Assembly: GCA_000727475.1 (NCBI GenBank)
Contig: KL647297.1
Span: 1,583,295 to 1,647,294, forward strand
Source of the DNA: Sarcocystis neurona
Lineage: Eukaryota > Apicomplexa > Conoidasida > Eucoccidiorida > Sarcocystidae
Direction: 5' to 3'
DNA length: 64,000 nt
Part shown: positions 1 through 11,200 of the stretch, in pieces
Layout: each line of letters begins with the position of its first letter
Position numbering within the stretch: the first letter of the stretch is position 1
Program-made: the position numbers and the translations under genes
The notes under the pieces: generated by a model
What the model saw: the letters and a program-made list of their open reading frames with translations, nothing else
Database searches by the model: none
What the model was told of the DNA's origin: nothing

Positions 1-581
1 CATACGTATATGTGTAATGTTGTAAAGGAATTAATAGCTATTCACGAGAACACACAGGCATAGTGACGCTGTTCGCCTATGTGCCTATCTGTCTATCTTC
101 CTCTTTGCATGTACAAAGAAGAAGCGTTCTGTCCAATATGTCCACACATTCATATGTATCTGTGAGTGAATTTATTTGTGCATGCGTGTATACAAGAAAA
201 CATATATGTTTATATGTTTGAGTGAATCACTGTGGATGTAGGTATACACATATATCTACTCACCCCTAGATATGACAACATACACGCCTGTGCACATATA
301 TATGTATATGTACATATGTGGGCCCATCTACGTGGTTAGAAGCACAACGCATGCAAACGCATGCACTTACATACATATATATGTAAGTGAATATAGTTTT
401 ATATATGTGTGTAGGCGTGCTGGCGTACAAAAACTTGTTGCCATGTGGCAGGTCGGTCTACTCTGTCATACGTGTGAAGAAAGCCCCTGCCCCACGTAAA
501 CACAAAGATACATATCTATGTATAAACGCATCCCTGTACAAACAAAGATATGTGTGGAGGTCTTTGCATGCGTTTACGCAG
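1..581 (+). other. Intron sequence upstream of the first visible MCM2 exon
   Basis: No coding signal was seen. The stretch consists of TATG/TGTA-rich microsatellite-like DNA and ends in the acceptor TTTACGCAG at 573-581. It is most simply an MCM2 intron whose donor lies outside the window. Confidence 0.6.
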
Positions 582-3500
582 GCCGGTATATTCCTTCGTA
601 CACATTCAAAGAAAACGTGGACCTTTCTGACCCCATCCTGTCGCGCTTCGACCTCGTTGCCGTGCTCCGGGACGTGGTGAGCACCCCTTCTCTTCCCCCG
701 GGAAAAGGCAGCAGCCGCAGAGTTTGCCGCACAACGCGAAGGATGAAGGACAGCAGGGAAAAGGAGAGGACGGAGGGGGGGAGAAGCAGAAGAAAAGGAG
801 GGGGGGGCGGAAGAAGAGGAAGGGACCGAAAATATGGACATGTGTAGTGGGCAGGCGGATACGTGTAAAGAGAAGGAAAGGAAGAGCCCGGCGGCAATTC
901 GTCGAAAGGGACTTCCCCCCCGCTGCGTCACTGGCAAACCGGTGCAGTGCGTATCACTTGCGTCTATATCTGTGCCGCGCATGCGTGGGGAGAACTTCTC
1001 TGCTGAAGAAGGAAGAGCCCGGGCAAATCCTCCGAAGCGCCTCACCTGTTGAGATGGACTCCCGCAGCTGCCTGCATGCACACACATGGTGGCCGTAAAT
1101 ATGTCGGAAGAGAGAGAGAGAGAGAAACAGCAAGAAACAAACACGCACAGGCAGCAGGACGTATACAGATATGTACTGCCTACAGAATTGTTTTCACGAG
1201 AACACGTATATCTATATAGAGAGAGACACACAGCAGCATGCAGCAGTGTACACGTAGGTATGTGCGTGTACACCGGTGTCTCTGTATTTGCGTCAGGATG
1301 CGAAGGTTGATATCCATAGGCATTTACATACGTGTGCATATGTAGAGAGCCAGTGACACCTGCAGGCAGCAGTGTACATATATATATTGCATATACAGTT
1401 GTTTTCACGAATATCAATAAATATATACACAGAGACAGAGAGCGCCAGGAGCCTGCAGCAGTATACATATATGCGTTTACGCGGGTGTGTATCTATATAT
1501 GTTTGAAGATGCGGAGGTTGACATATATAGGCGTCTATGTAGATAGAAAGATTTTCCTTCACGAAAATGTTCATCTACGTGTTTGCGGCTCAGGAGGGTT
1601 CGACGTACTACGCTCGTATCTCTCCACGCGTGTTCATATTTAGACACATTTGTAGATACATAAATCTACAAATGTGTGTATCTCTACGATATCACGGACT
1701 GCACTTGAGCCCGACCTTTGAAACTTTAAAGAAGAACTACCTTCTTCAAACACATCTCAGACACTCCCACATATGCATATACATCTGTTTTAGTCTATAT
1801 AAAAGGATGTATGTGTCTATGTATGTACGTTCGTATGTGCCTATACGTTGTACACATATATTCATCTGCACCTATTCACATATATATATATATATATATG
1901 AATATACGTACTTCTTTTCTATCGGACTACATACCCATATATATATATATATTTGTCGGAGTCTCTATGCATCTACGTGTATGTATGTATGTATATGTAT
2001 ATGCAGGTAGGTGGCCAACAGGTTGTATACGTGTCTACAATTGCTGGTGTGGATGCCCACCTATATATCTATATATATGTATGTGTATATATAATAGACA
2101 GGGGGGAATGTCTGCATGTGTCTTGCCGTAGTGTTTCTTCTTCTCCTCTAAGGAAGCATCCCGTTTTTGTCTCGTTTGCTCCCCTCTTTTTTTCTCGCGC
2201 GCTTTCTTCTTCACGTGTCCTCTCATTGTGTCGCTGCCTTTCCTTCGGGCTTCCGTCTCTCCGCTGTCTTCTTTTTTCGCTTCGCGCTTTTATGAGGAGT
2301 AGCTGCGAGTCTGGCGTCTCCGTTTTGTCTCGTCTCCTTCTAATGTTCTCCTCTTCCTGCTTCTCGCCGTCTCCTGCACGGACTCCTCTTCATTCGTCTC
2401 GTCTCGTGGGTACGCCGCCTCTTCGCTTTTCCTCCTTGTACGTCTCCCTGATCTCCGGCCGCCCTCCTTCACTTTCTGCTCCTTTTCTGTTCTCTTCTTC
2501 TCCGTCTTCTACTCCGTCTCTTTTTTTTTCTTCGTGCCCTTCCCTTCCGTCTCTGTCTCTGTGTCGTCCCTTCTTCTCTGTCTTGCTCCACGCGTTCTTC
2601 TCCTCCGCCCCTCTTCCTTCCCCGTGTCTTTTTTTTCTTCTTCGTGTCCTTATCGCTTTTTTGCTGTCGTTCTCGTCTTTCTCCTTCTTTTCCTCCGTCC
2701 TCTTTTCTTCCTGTGTCTTTCTGTTTCTCCTTGGCTTTTTCCTGTGTGTATCCTTACCTCCGCGGGTCTCTCTTCGTTTTGCTGTTCTTGTTTAGCCCGA
2801 CGCCGACGAAGATCACTTCTTGGCAGAGTATGTGTTGACGAATCACCAACTGTCTCACCCGAACATTACGCACCTCGAAAATTATCAACAGCGCATGGAG
2901 GAGCTGGAACGGGTCATGATAGGAAATCAGGCCTACGAGCCTCTTCCCCAAGATATTCTTCAAAAGTACATCATCTACGCCAGGTAAGAATGCGTGTCCA
3001 CTTAAACCCGTCAAATATATATACACGTGTGTATAGACGTACACAGATATAGTCGCACGTATATATATACACATGTGTAGATCGAGGTACCTGTATGTAT
3101 ACATCTCTACGTAGACGTATGGTCCTATGTATGTGTGCGTATATATGTATATATGTCGATATACGTGTAGGTATGTATACACACAAATATATATATCTCT
3201 GTGTGTCTAGCTCCAGCCCCTCTTGTTGTATTCATATGTATGTATATGTGTATGCACAGTCTTCCTCTGTGTCTCGTTTCGTCTCCTTCTATTTCCTTGT
3301 GTGTGTGTGTGTGTATGCGTGTGTATGGAGGATATCTTCCTACGTCTCTTGCTGCGTAATTCTTTTCTCTGTGTGGGTATCCCTCACTTCTCTTTTCGCT
3401 GTCGATCATCGCTGGCACTTCCTACCCTCTCCTGTGGCTGACTGTCCATACACTTCCCTCCATCATATCTATATATATGTACATCTCTCGGAGACGCACG

Positions 3501-6500
3501 TCCGTTTACTACGTGGGCGAGGAGTGAGAAAACGCAGGGGAAAAGGATTCTAGGCGTCTGCTGAACTGTCTGCTTGCAGGGCACATTGCCACCCCGTGCT
3601 GGATCCCTCCCTGCCGGCTTTGTCGGCGAAGATATCAAATTTCTACGCGCGCCTTCGCAAGCGAGCAGCAGCCACCGGCGGTCTGCCGCTGACGCTGCGA
3701 CACGTGGAAGCCGTGCTGCGCATTGCAGAGGTCAGAAGGAAAGCGGAGAAACGGAACGAGAAAGGAAAGGAGGACAGCAAAGAAAAGAAAGAAACATAAG
3801 GAAATCACTAAAGTCAGCAGCAAAAAGCCGTCTCCCTGTTCCCCGTTCTCTTCACATACTGCCGCGACGCCACCGGGTGTCGTCTCCCCATGTGTGGGAC
3901 ACTGGCGGCTGCGATTTGTCTTCTTTTCTGGCATTGACGTTCGTACGTGGACTTCATTTGAGGGCGTTTCTTCTATTCTCCTTGAGCCATGTTATCCCGC
4001 TTCCTTCCACGTTGTCTGCTGCTTCTCTTATCTTCGCAGAGAAGGGCAGTCTCTTCTGTTGGAGTCTTCTCCCGAGTCTTCTCTTCTTTTGGTTGTCACT
4101 TCTTCCCCTCTTTTCCCCCCTAACCCACTTCCTCTCTCATTTTCTCTTTATTCTTTCCATCTCCCCCTCTTTTTCTTCTTCTTCTTCAAAGCTGCTGCCT
4201 TTCCTCTTGCCCATGTGCCTGCTTCACTTCGTCTGCGTATATCGGTGTGTGTATGTGTGTGTGTCGCAACGTGTTTTTCTCTTGTCTTCTTGGACGGACG
4301 AATCTTCGCAGGTTTTCTCTCTGTTTCGCCATCTTTGTTTCCGCTCTCCTTTTCTTTTTCACCGGCGTGTCTCCTTCTTGTTGGTCGAGAGCAGCCCCCT
4401 CCGCCTCCACCGACCTCCTTTCTGTGAGGGAGAAATGTCGCCACGTTGTCCCTTGTCCTTCTGCTTCGTTTCTGCTCAGGCAAATGCCAAAATGCGACTT
4501 TCGCCGGTCGTAAGTAGTGCAGATGTTGACTACGCCATCGCCTCGCTGCTGGACTCTTTTATTTCTTCGCAGAAGTTCTCTGTGCAGCAGCGGCTTTCTC
4601 GGGAATTCGCGAGGTCAGGAGGCACAGGCCAACCGAAGAAAAGCAAAAGCAGGAAGCAGCCGAACGCTAGAGAAGAATAAACGACCAAAGAAGGGAGAAG
4701 GAAGAAAAGAGAAAGTACCCCACCGAACGTAACCACCTCCACCTATACGTGCGTGCGTGTGTGTGTGTGTGCACATTTTAAATATTGTATATATATAGGT
4801 TTGTCTAGGTGAATAGAAAGGTAGGGAGATAAACAAGGGGAGAGATATAGATATACGTATAAGTATATGCATTTACGGGTAGATACATGGACACAGATAA
4901 ACAGAGAGGTACACAGGTAGATAGGTAAAGAAAAACAAATAGAAATGCGTAGATACAGACACGCAGAGTAACAGGTAGATGGGGAAATACGATTGCCTGC
5001 CAGCCTTTCTTCTTTACCTTCTTCTTTCTCCTTCTCTGGCTTTGCAACTCGAACGCACAGTGTGTCAGTGAATACATATATATATTCAGCTCGAAATAGA
5101 TGACACACGTATGTATACCTATTTACATGTATATGTATGCATACATGTATATATATATGTATATATATATGTATGCGTCTACCAAATGAAGTACATATTT
5201 GTGTGTGGGGGTCTCTCTCTTTGTATTTACAGGTGTATGTCTATCTGTATAGTCCAATCCAAGTACGCAAATACAGATGCTGACTCTTTGTCTCTATATA
5301 CACGTAGGCACGCACACAAGCATATAGAAGCGAATATCTGTACACACACATATTGACGTGGAGACAGCGAGACGAGAAGCACAGCTCTACGTAGTAGGCA
5401 CCCCCCCGTCCGTAAGTCTCCCTTCTCCCCCTCTATTTCTCTATCTGTCTGTGTCTGTGTGTCTGTGTCTGTGTCTGCCTCTTTCTCTGTGTCTACCCTG
5501 TCTTCCTCTGTGCGCCTTTGTGTCTCTGTATTTCTCTCGTCTTCTGTATTTCCCTCTGTCTGTGTGTCTCTCTCTGTTCCTGTCTCTGTCTCCGTCTCTC
5601 TTTCTCTGCGTGTGTGTCTCTCCCTATCTGTCTTTTTTCTCTATTTGTCTCACCAAGCGAAGAAGAGGTCACTTCCTTTATGTGGACATAAATAGTATGT
5701 AGACAAACGGGCATGCACACAGAGACGTGTGACGCTCGCGAAAACGATGGCGCCACGAGCTTCGCTTCGGTCTGACCACCAGGGTCTACACGTGGAAGTA
5801 AATCGTGTATCTACCAGGACGCGTATACATATATATACATATATATATGTATGTATACGCCGGCGCATTGCACACAAACATATATATATATAAATATGTA
5901 TTCGGCTGGATAGAGAGAAATGTATTTGGGCAGCAGGGTCACGTACAGGTCAGCACGCATCAGCCGGTACGCCTACGTTCGTACACATACGTAAATAGCG
6001 AAGACCTGTTAGTATACATGTGTGACAATATATATATATATACATGGAGTGATGAAGAGTTAGAGGAAGGCGCGGGTTACTTCTTATATACTTTTTCTGC
6101 ACGCGGACAGAAAGTTGTGTCTCGTTGGGGTCCTGGCCCTTTGAATTTTTGACTTTTCTCCTTTCGTCTGGCCCCGTTGTTTCTTCTGTTTTTTTCTTTG
6201 CCTTGTTGATTTCTCCTTTTTTCTGCATTTCCCGTTTCTCCTCCTCTTTCCTTCTCCTCCTTCCCCCCGTCCACGGCTGCGCGCTCTCTCCTTCCTTTCT
6301 GCCTGCCGCAACTTCGCAGGTACCGGGCCCTCGCACGAGGAGGAGGACCCACTCTCGCTGCGCTGCTGCGGCGGCTGATGCAGCAGCGACTGCAGCGTCT
6401 GCTCCTGCTGCGTCCCCCCAGCAGCCGGGGCAGAGCAGCAGGAGAAGCGGCAACAGCAGGAACAGGAATGGAAGCAGCTGGTCTGCAGCAGGCGGAGGTC

Positions 6501-7516
6501 GACCAGGCACGCCGCATCAAACTTGCCGACTTCCTCAAGGTAGAATAGCGACATGCTCAAAAGTCCCAGACGAAACACACGGGGAAACTTATTTAAAAAT
6601 CAGCCCTACAATGCGTGCGCCTGCAACTGTCGCTGCTGCCTGACAACAAACGGAAGAGCCCTGCCCCCGCTTCTCTCTCTCCATGTGTATGTATATGTGC
6701 CGCGCTCTCTATCTCCATCTCTCTCTGTATACACATATATATATAAATTACACGTATGTTTGTGCTCTGTGTGTGTCTACGTTCGTGTATGTGTTTGTCG
6801 TTCTCTTTACATTTATGTACGTAAGTGTGCTTACAAGTGTGTGTACGTATGTAGGACCCATACGTGTATAGTTGACTGTACGTATATGTACTACCTACGT
6901 GCCCACACATGTATTATATATATATGTATGCCTCCGCGTATACGTACACATATGTATTACACGCGCACCTGGGTGAACGTGCATGTGGATATGTGTACGT
7001 CCGAGTACAATAGACGTCGGTGTACGTGAGTGTGTGTTGTATGTGCCGCCCAGATCTGACCACGTTTGGTGCCTGTGTGTGACACACATCTATTTGTTTG
7101 TGTGATGTGTGCGTTTGTGTGGATTCTCCCGTGTACCTATATATGCAGTGTCCGTGCGTGTAGTGCAAGACTGGGAGATACACGTACACAGAGATGCGCG
7201 ACTCTGTAGTAATCGTGTCTTCGCACGCGCGACAGGCTACACGGGAAGAGAAAAGGAGAAAAAAAGAAGGGCGAAGTGGCTTTTAAACGCCCACGTTTGC
7301 AGCTGTCGCGGAGAGAAGCAGAAACCTCTTCGTGCGGCTCCCTGCACACAGACGCAGAGAAACAGATTCGCAGTAGGGCGCGCAGAGCGACACAGGGTAG
7401 AGCTCGAGAGAGGGAAAGGACGCGGAGAAGAAAAGAAGAAAATATCCGCCGGGCCCTCCGAGGCCAAAGAAGACTTCCTCTTCAAAGAAGCTGCAACTTT
7501 CCCACCCGTCATCTAA
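582..7516 (+). CDS. MCM2: MCM2, DNA replication licensing helicase subunit (C-terminal part)
   Basis: This is one of the six subunits of the MCM2-7 helicase, which unwinds DNA at nuclear replication origins. Six exons read through in phase: 582-676, 2796-2983, 3580-3730, 4480-4613, 6320-6539 and 7352-7516, giving about 316 residues and a TAA stop. All introns are GT..AG. Exon 1 carries GRYIPSYTFKENVDL followed by DPILSRFDL, the MCM arginine-finger region. Exon 3 has an ATGGLPLTLRHVEAVLRIAE segment and exon 4 has the SFISSQKFSVQQ segment; both match the MCM lid and C-terminal helices. Exon 5 ends ARRIKLADFLK and exon 6 ends in DFLFKEAATFPPVI, as expected for the MCM2 winged-helix end. These motifs and NHQLSHPN after RDV favour MCM2 over MCM3-7. 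The Walker A and B exons lie left of the window. Exon 5 carries an Arg/Ala/Gly-rich insertion and exon 6 a Lys/Arg-rich one. The start of exon 6 (7352) is the least certain border. Confidence 0.92.
1150..1571. repeat. Two copies of a 211-bp tandem repeat in an MCM2 intron
   Basis: The words TTGTTTTCACGA (1188 and 1399) and GATGCRAAGGTTGA-like (1297 and 1508) recur at exactly 211 bp. Flanking shared words such as GCAGCAGTGTACA and TCCATAGGC-like blocks support a diverged two-copy array. A fragment of the same family (ATTCACGAGAACAC) may also occur near position 40. Confidence 0.7.
2130..2790 (+). other. Pyrimidine-rich intron tract in MCM2
   Basis: The plus strand is almost entirely C and T between the first two visible exons and runs directly into the acceptor TTGTTTAG at 2795. 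Similar CT-rich stretches precede the later MCM2 exons (about 4060-4440, 5400-5660 and 6130-6318). They leave long stop-free frames because stop codons need purines; these frames are not genes. Confidence 0.65.
4740..5360. repeat. TATG/TGTA-type microsatellite block
   Basis: Degenerate (GTGTGT), (TATATA) and (GTATAC) runs alternate with GATA/TAGA words inside the fifth visible MCM2 intron. The same sequence class recurs at 5805-6060, 6680-7100, 7740-8200, 8440-8690, 17880-18250, 19020-19460, 22180-22280, 28490-28750, 38590-38770, 47460-47840, 62540-62630 and 63180-63340. No gene was seen in any of these blocks. Confidence 0.75.
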
Positions 7517-8225
7517 CACACACACACACACACAAAAAGCATGCATACACACATCCGCCCGTGGCAGTATCTTGGAGCGCACGTCTTTGTGGATGCATTT
7601 TTTACGCTTCCCTGTCCGCGGGGGACCACACGTCGCTGTACACTCCTACGTGACAAGTTCAATTTTGTTGAAACGTCTCTTGTTAGATCTTCACATAGGT
7701 ATCCCTCCATGAAATTTTAACAGAAGTCTGTTGCTCGAGGTTGTTTGCAAAAGTGCATACATACATATATATATATATGCAGGGACTGCAAAAGCTCCAA
7801 CAAGGTACCAGCGTGTCCACAAATTGAGAGAACTGGAGGTAGTGACTACATAGACCTGTAGCTGGACGCATACTACCTGTACGCATACAAATATGTGTAT
7901 GTGTATCTGCATACATTATATATGTATACGTATATATCAGTGCAAAAATTCTGTAAATATGTATGTAAACGTGTGTGAACGTATGTGTAGAGATAAAGCG
8001 GGAACATGTGTATATGTATGTGGTGATGCTGGTAGGACGCACACATGTGCATATGTGCATATAGGGGTGTGAAAGTACGTATGTATTTTTAGGTACAGGG
8101 GTACACATGAATATACTTTTGTGTATTTTTATGAAGGAAACAATGCTGTGGGGGCCTACACATATACGTGGAAGTCCACATATATGTATGCACCCGTGTA
8201 CGTCTGTGTCCCGCTTGTTTCTTAG
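7517..8225. other. Spacer between MCM2 and the next gene
   Basis: It contains a short CA run just after the MCM2 stop and then TATG-type microsatellites. A frame at about 7565-7720 is open for around 45 codons but lacks an ATG and has no recognisable motif. The promoter and first exons of the following gene may lie here; none could be fixed. Confidence 0.4.
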
Positions 8226-11200
8226 GTAGCGCATCAAAACAAGTTTGCGGCATACCAAGTCGAGTCGTGGATGGCCTCTGCACATTTCACCGACCAGTTT
8301 CGCCTTCTGCAGGTGAGAAGGCTACGCCTGGGTTAAGAACCTCTTTATTTTCACTTCATATACTCCTGGTCGTTCACTTGTATTCGTCTTCAATAAGTAC
8401 AAATAAATTGACATGCGGTTCAGTAAAGAACTGTGGATTTATCTGTATAACCGTATCGGTACACATATATATATATATATGGATATGGGTACACGGGGAT
8501 AGGTCCACAAGTGAACGTGTGTCCCTTCCTTATTCTCTCTGCCTCCTTTCCTCTCTCTGTATACATGTACGGTATGCGTACATACCTATCTATATACACA
8601 CCTGTAATTGTGTACGTTTATGTACGTACCTTGATATATACGCGTGTATATACATTTGTCGGCATGCGTCGATATATGCGTGAATGCCGTGGTACGTCTT
8701 TCCGCGCAGTTAGTTCTTCTTTCATTCTTCCTTTCTCTGTGTACACGCAGGAATGTCCCTGCGTGTCCACCTTCTGACTACGACGTCCGCGTAGATGTGG
8801 CCGTGCACCGGGCAGAGACAGAATGCCCGCATCGCGGTCACCTTCGCGGAAGTGTGGGTGTCTTCGAATTATTAATTTTCGAGGAAGACGAATTCTTCAC
8901 CTTCGCGCGTTGTCGTTTTGCATTTGTTCTTCGCTTCCTCCACCTGTCTGCCCAGCGATTCTCTCTTCTTGCTTTGTATATGATGTACTCAGGCACGCAC
9001 GGGGGGTGTGATATGTATACGTGTATTTCTCGAGACACACAAGTGTAACTCTGTTCAGAATTCGCGTATAATCATCCGTATCGAAGAGGAACTGTCTAGA
9101 GGACCATCGAGCCAAGCTAAAAGGTAGCAGTGGCGTCTACGCGTCTTCTTTCACTACAGATATACAGAATCTGTGGATTGATTGACCCATTTGCATGCAG
9201 TGTGTCTCTGATGAAAACTTTCTTCTGGGCGTGCCGGATTCTTGCAGGACGGAGAGAATCGCGTTATTGTGAGTCTTAACTGGCACAGAGAAACGCCTGC
9301 TGCTGCTGCTGCTCCTTCAGACGCCAGCACTGACGCAGGCGCCTCGCAGCAGCAGCAGTAGAAGACTGAGAAAGTGGCTCCGCTGCTGCAGTGCCAACAC
9401 CAGCAGCAGCGCAGAGAGGAATTCCTCCGCGACTGCGACTGCGACAGCCGCAGCGGCAGCGGCGGAGGACCGTGGAGAAGAAGCAGCGCGGGCGCTAGCA
9501 GCTCACACAATTAGCAGCCGCTGTTCACGTGCTTTCACGCTGGCGAAAAGCAGCAGGGACGTTGGCGTCTGCAGCAGCAACAGCAGCTGCGCACCACCAA
9601 GCAACAGGGCAGCTGCTGCGACGCAGCGCCGACCTGCAGGAGTTGCAACAGCAGCAGCAGCACAGCCTCTCAAGCCGCGGCCTCCTCACAGCCTTGACAG
9701 CAGCAGCAGCACCACGTCAACTTCAAGCAATTGTAGCAGCAGCGCAGCGACAGCAGCAGCAGTGCAGTGCACCAAACACTGACACTTGCGACACAGCGGC
9801 GATGTGAAGCAGCAGGGACAGTGGCCCAATCGGCGCAGCTACAGGAGCGTCTGACTGAGAATAAACAGAATTCTCGCGACCCAACACTGGGGCGGCAGCA
9901 GCAGCAGCAGAGACGTTGTCTTGCGCAGCGATGACATGTAGGACTGCATGAGCTGCGAGGCAACCTGAAGCGACACCGGCAAAGATAAGCGCTCTCGCCC
10001 TCGCACACCAGCACGCAGCGCAGGTCTCCCAAGTCGCGTATCAAAGAAGACACACCCCCCTGCGTTTTTCGTGGAGACGAACAGTGATACATTTTCTAGA
10101 GAAGGTGTCTCCTTTCACTGGCGGCAGAAAAATTTTGGCCTCACTTCTTTCGCATGCTCGAAGCATCTACCTTGTTGTGTAGCGGACTGGGAACTTGCAG
10201 CACCAGGAGCACACTTAAATAGCAGCAGCAGTGACAGTAAGAGGCACACAAGCATTGCGCAAGACACCACCACCAGCAGCAGCTGTAGCAGGGACAGCTG
10301 CGTAAGTTGAAGTGAGGGAAGGCACTGCGATCTGCTGCAGCAGCAGCACCACTAGCGGCACGTGCAACACCCGTGGAGGCGTAAATATTATGAGCAGCGG
10401 CAGCAGGAATAGCAATGGTAGTATTGGCAGCAGCAGGCATGTAATAACTGGCTGTGCTCAAGGCAGCGTATCTACAGCAACTGCAGCAGCAGCACTCCTA
10501 CATGGGTGCAGTCCTCGCAGGGTTCTTTCGTTTTCTCTTTGCTATAATTTTGGTGACAAAAGTGCTTCGTTTCCCTCTTGAATGGCAAGTGCAACTTCCC
10601 CTTTGCAGAGATTTAGATGCGTCGCTATTCTTTATCCAAGTAGAAGAGGTAGCGCGTGCCGTTTCAACTAAGTAAGCACTCACATTTCTTCAACGTACGT
10701 TGTGACGCGTCAGCGTCTACACCAGCGATGAAGACGCATCCGCGTATGCAAGAAATATCGAAGCCACGACATTTCTTCTACAGTAGGTATAAACCATCTG
10801 CGTTTCGTCGGCGTGGCACTGCGCCACGGTAGCGCCCTATTCTGTTGAGGTATACGCACATCTGCAACGCAGATCACCATTGCAGCTTCTCTTGTCTATT
10901 GCAGAGAAGCTTCAGCCTTTTTCTCTCCCTACGGATATAAATGCGCCTACGTCGACCTACATAGATATATGCCTACTTCATACGTACCTCTATATAGAGT
11001 TGCACCACCTTACTACGTGGTACTGTGTAAACCCGCGGCAGCGTTCTTCATATGCGTTATATGCAAAGAACTGGTACGTCTTCTCACCCGCCACACTCAC
11101 AAAAATCGTAGGCTTCGATATTTTTCAACTAAAAAGTGGACCACATATCACTTGTTTCCGGATAGCGTGAACTCTATGCGCGTACAGGATTCGCAGCCGC

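Noticed and set aside
458..1468. 336-codon minus frame
   Set aside because: It overlaps an MCM2 exon on the other strand and runs through intronic microsatellite DNA; its Cys/Tyr/His-rich composition reflects TATG repeats.
1953..2795. 280-codon plus frame rich in Ser, Leu and Phe
   Set aside because: It lies in the CT-rich intron between two in-phase MCM2 exons; the lack of purines removes stop codons, so the open frame is expected.
3574..4680. 368-codon plus frame
   Set aside because: It covers MCM2 exons in a different phase plus a CT-rich intron. The in-phase MCM2 exons explain the region.
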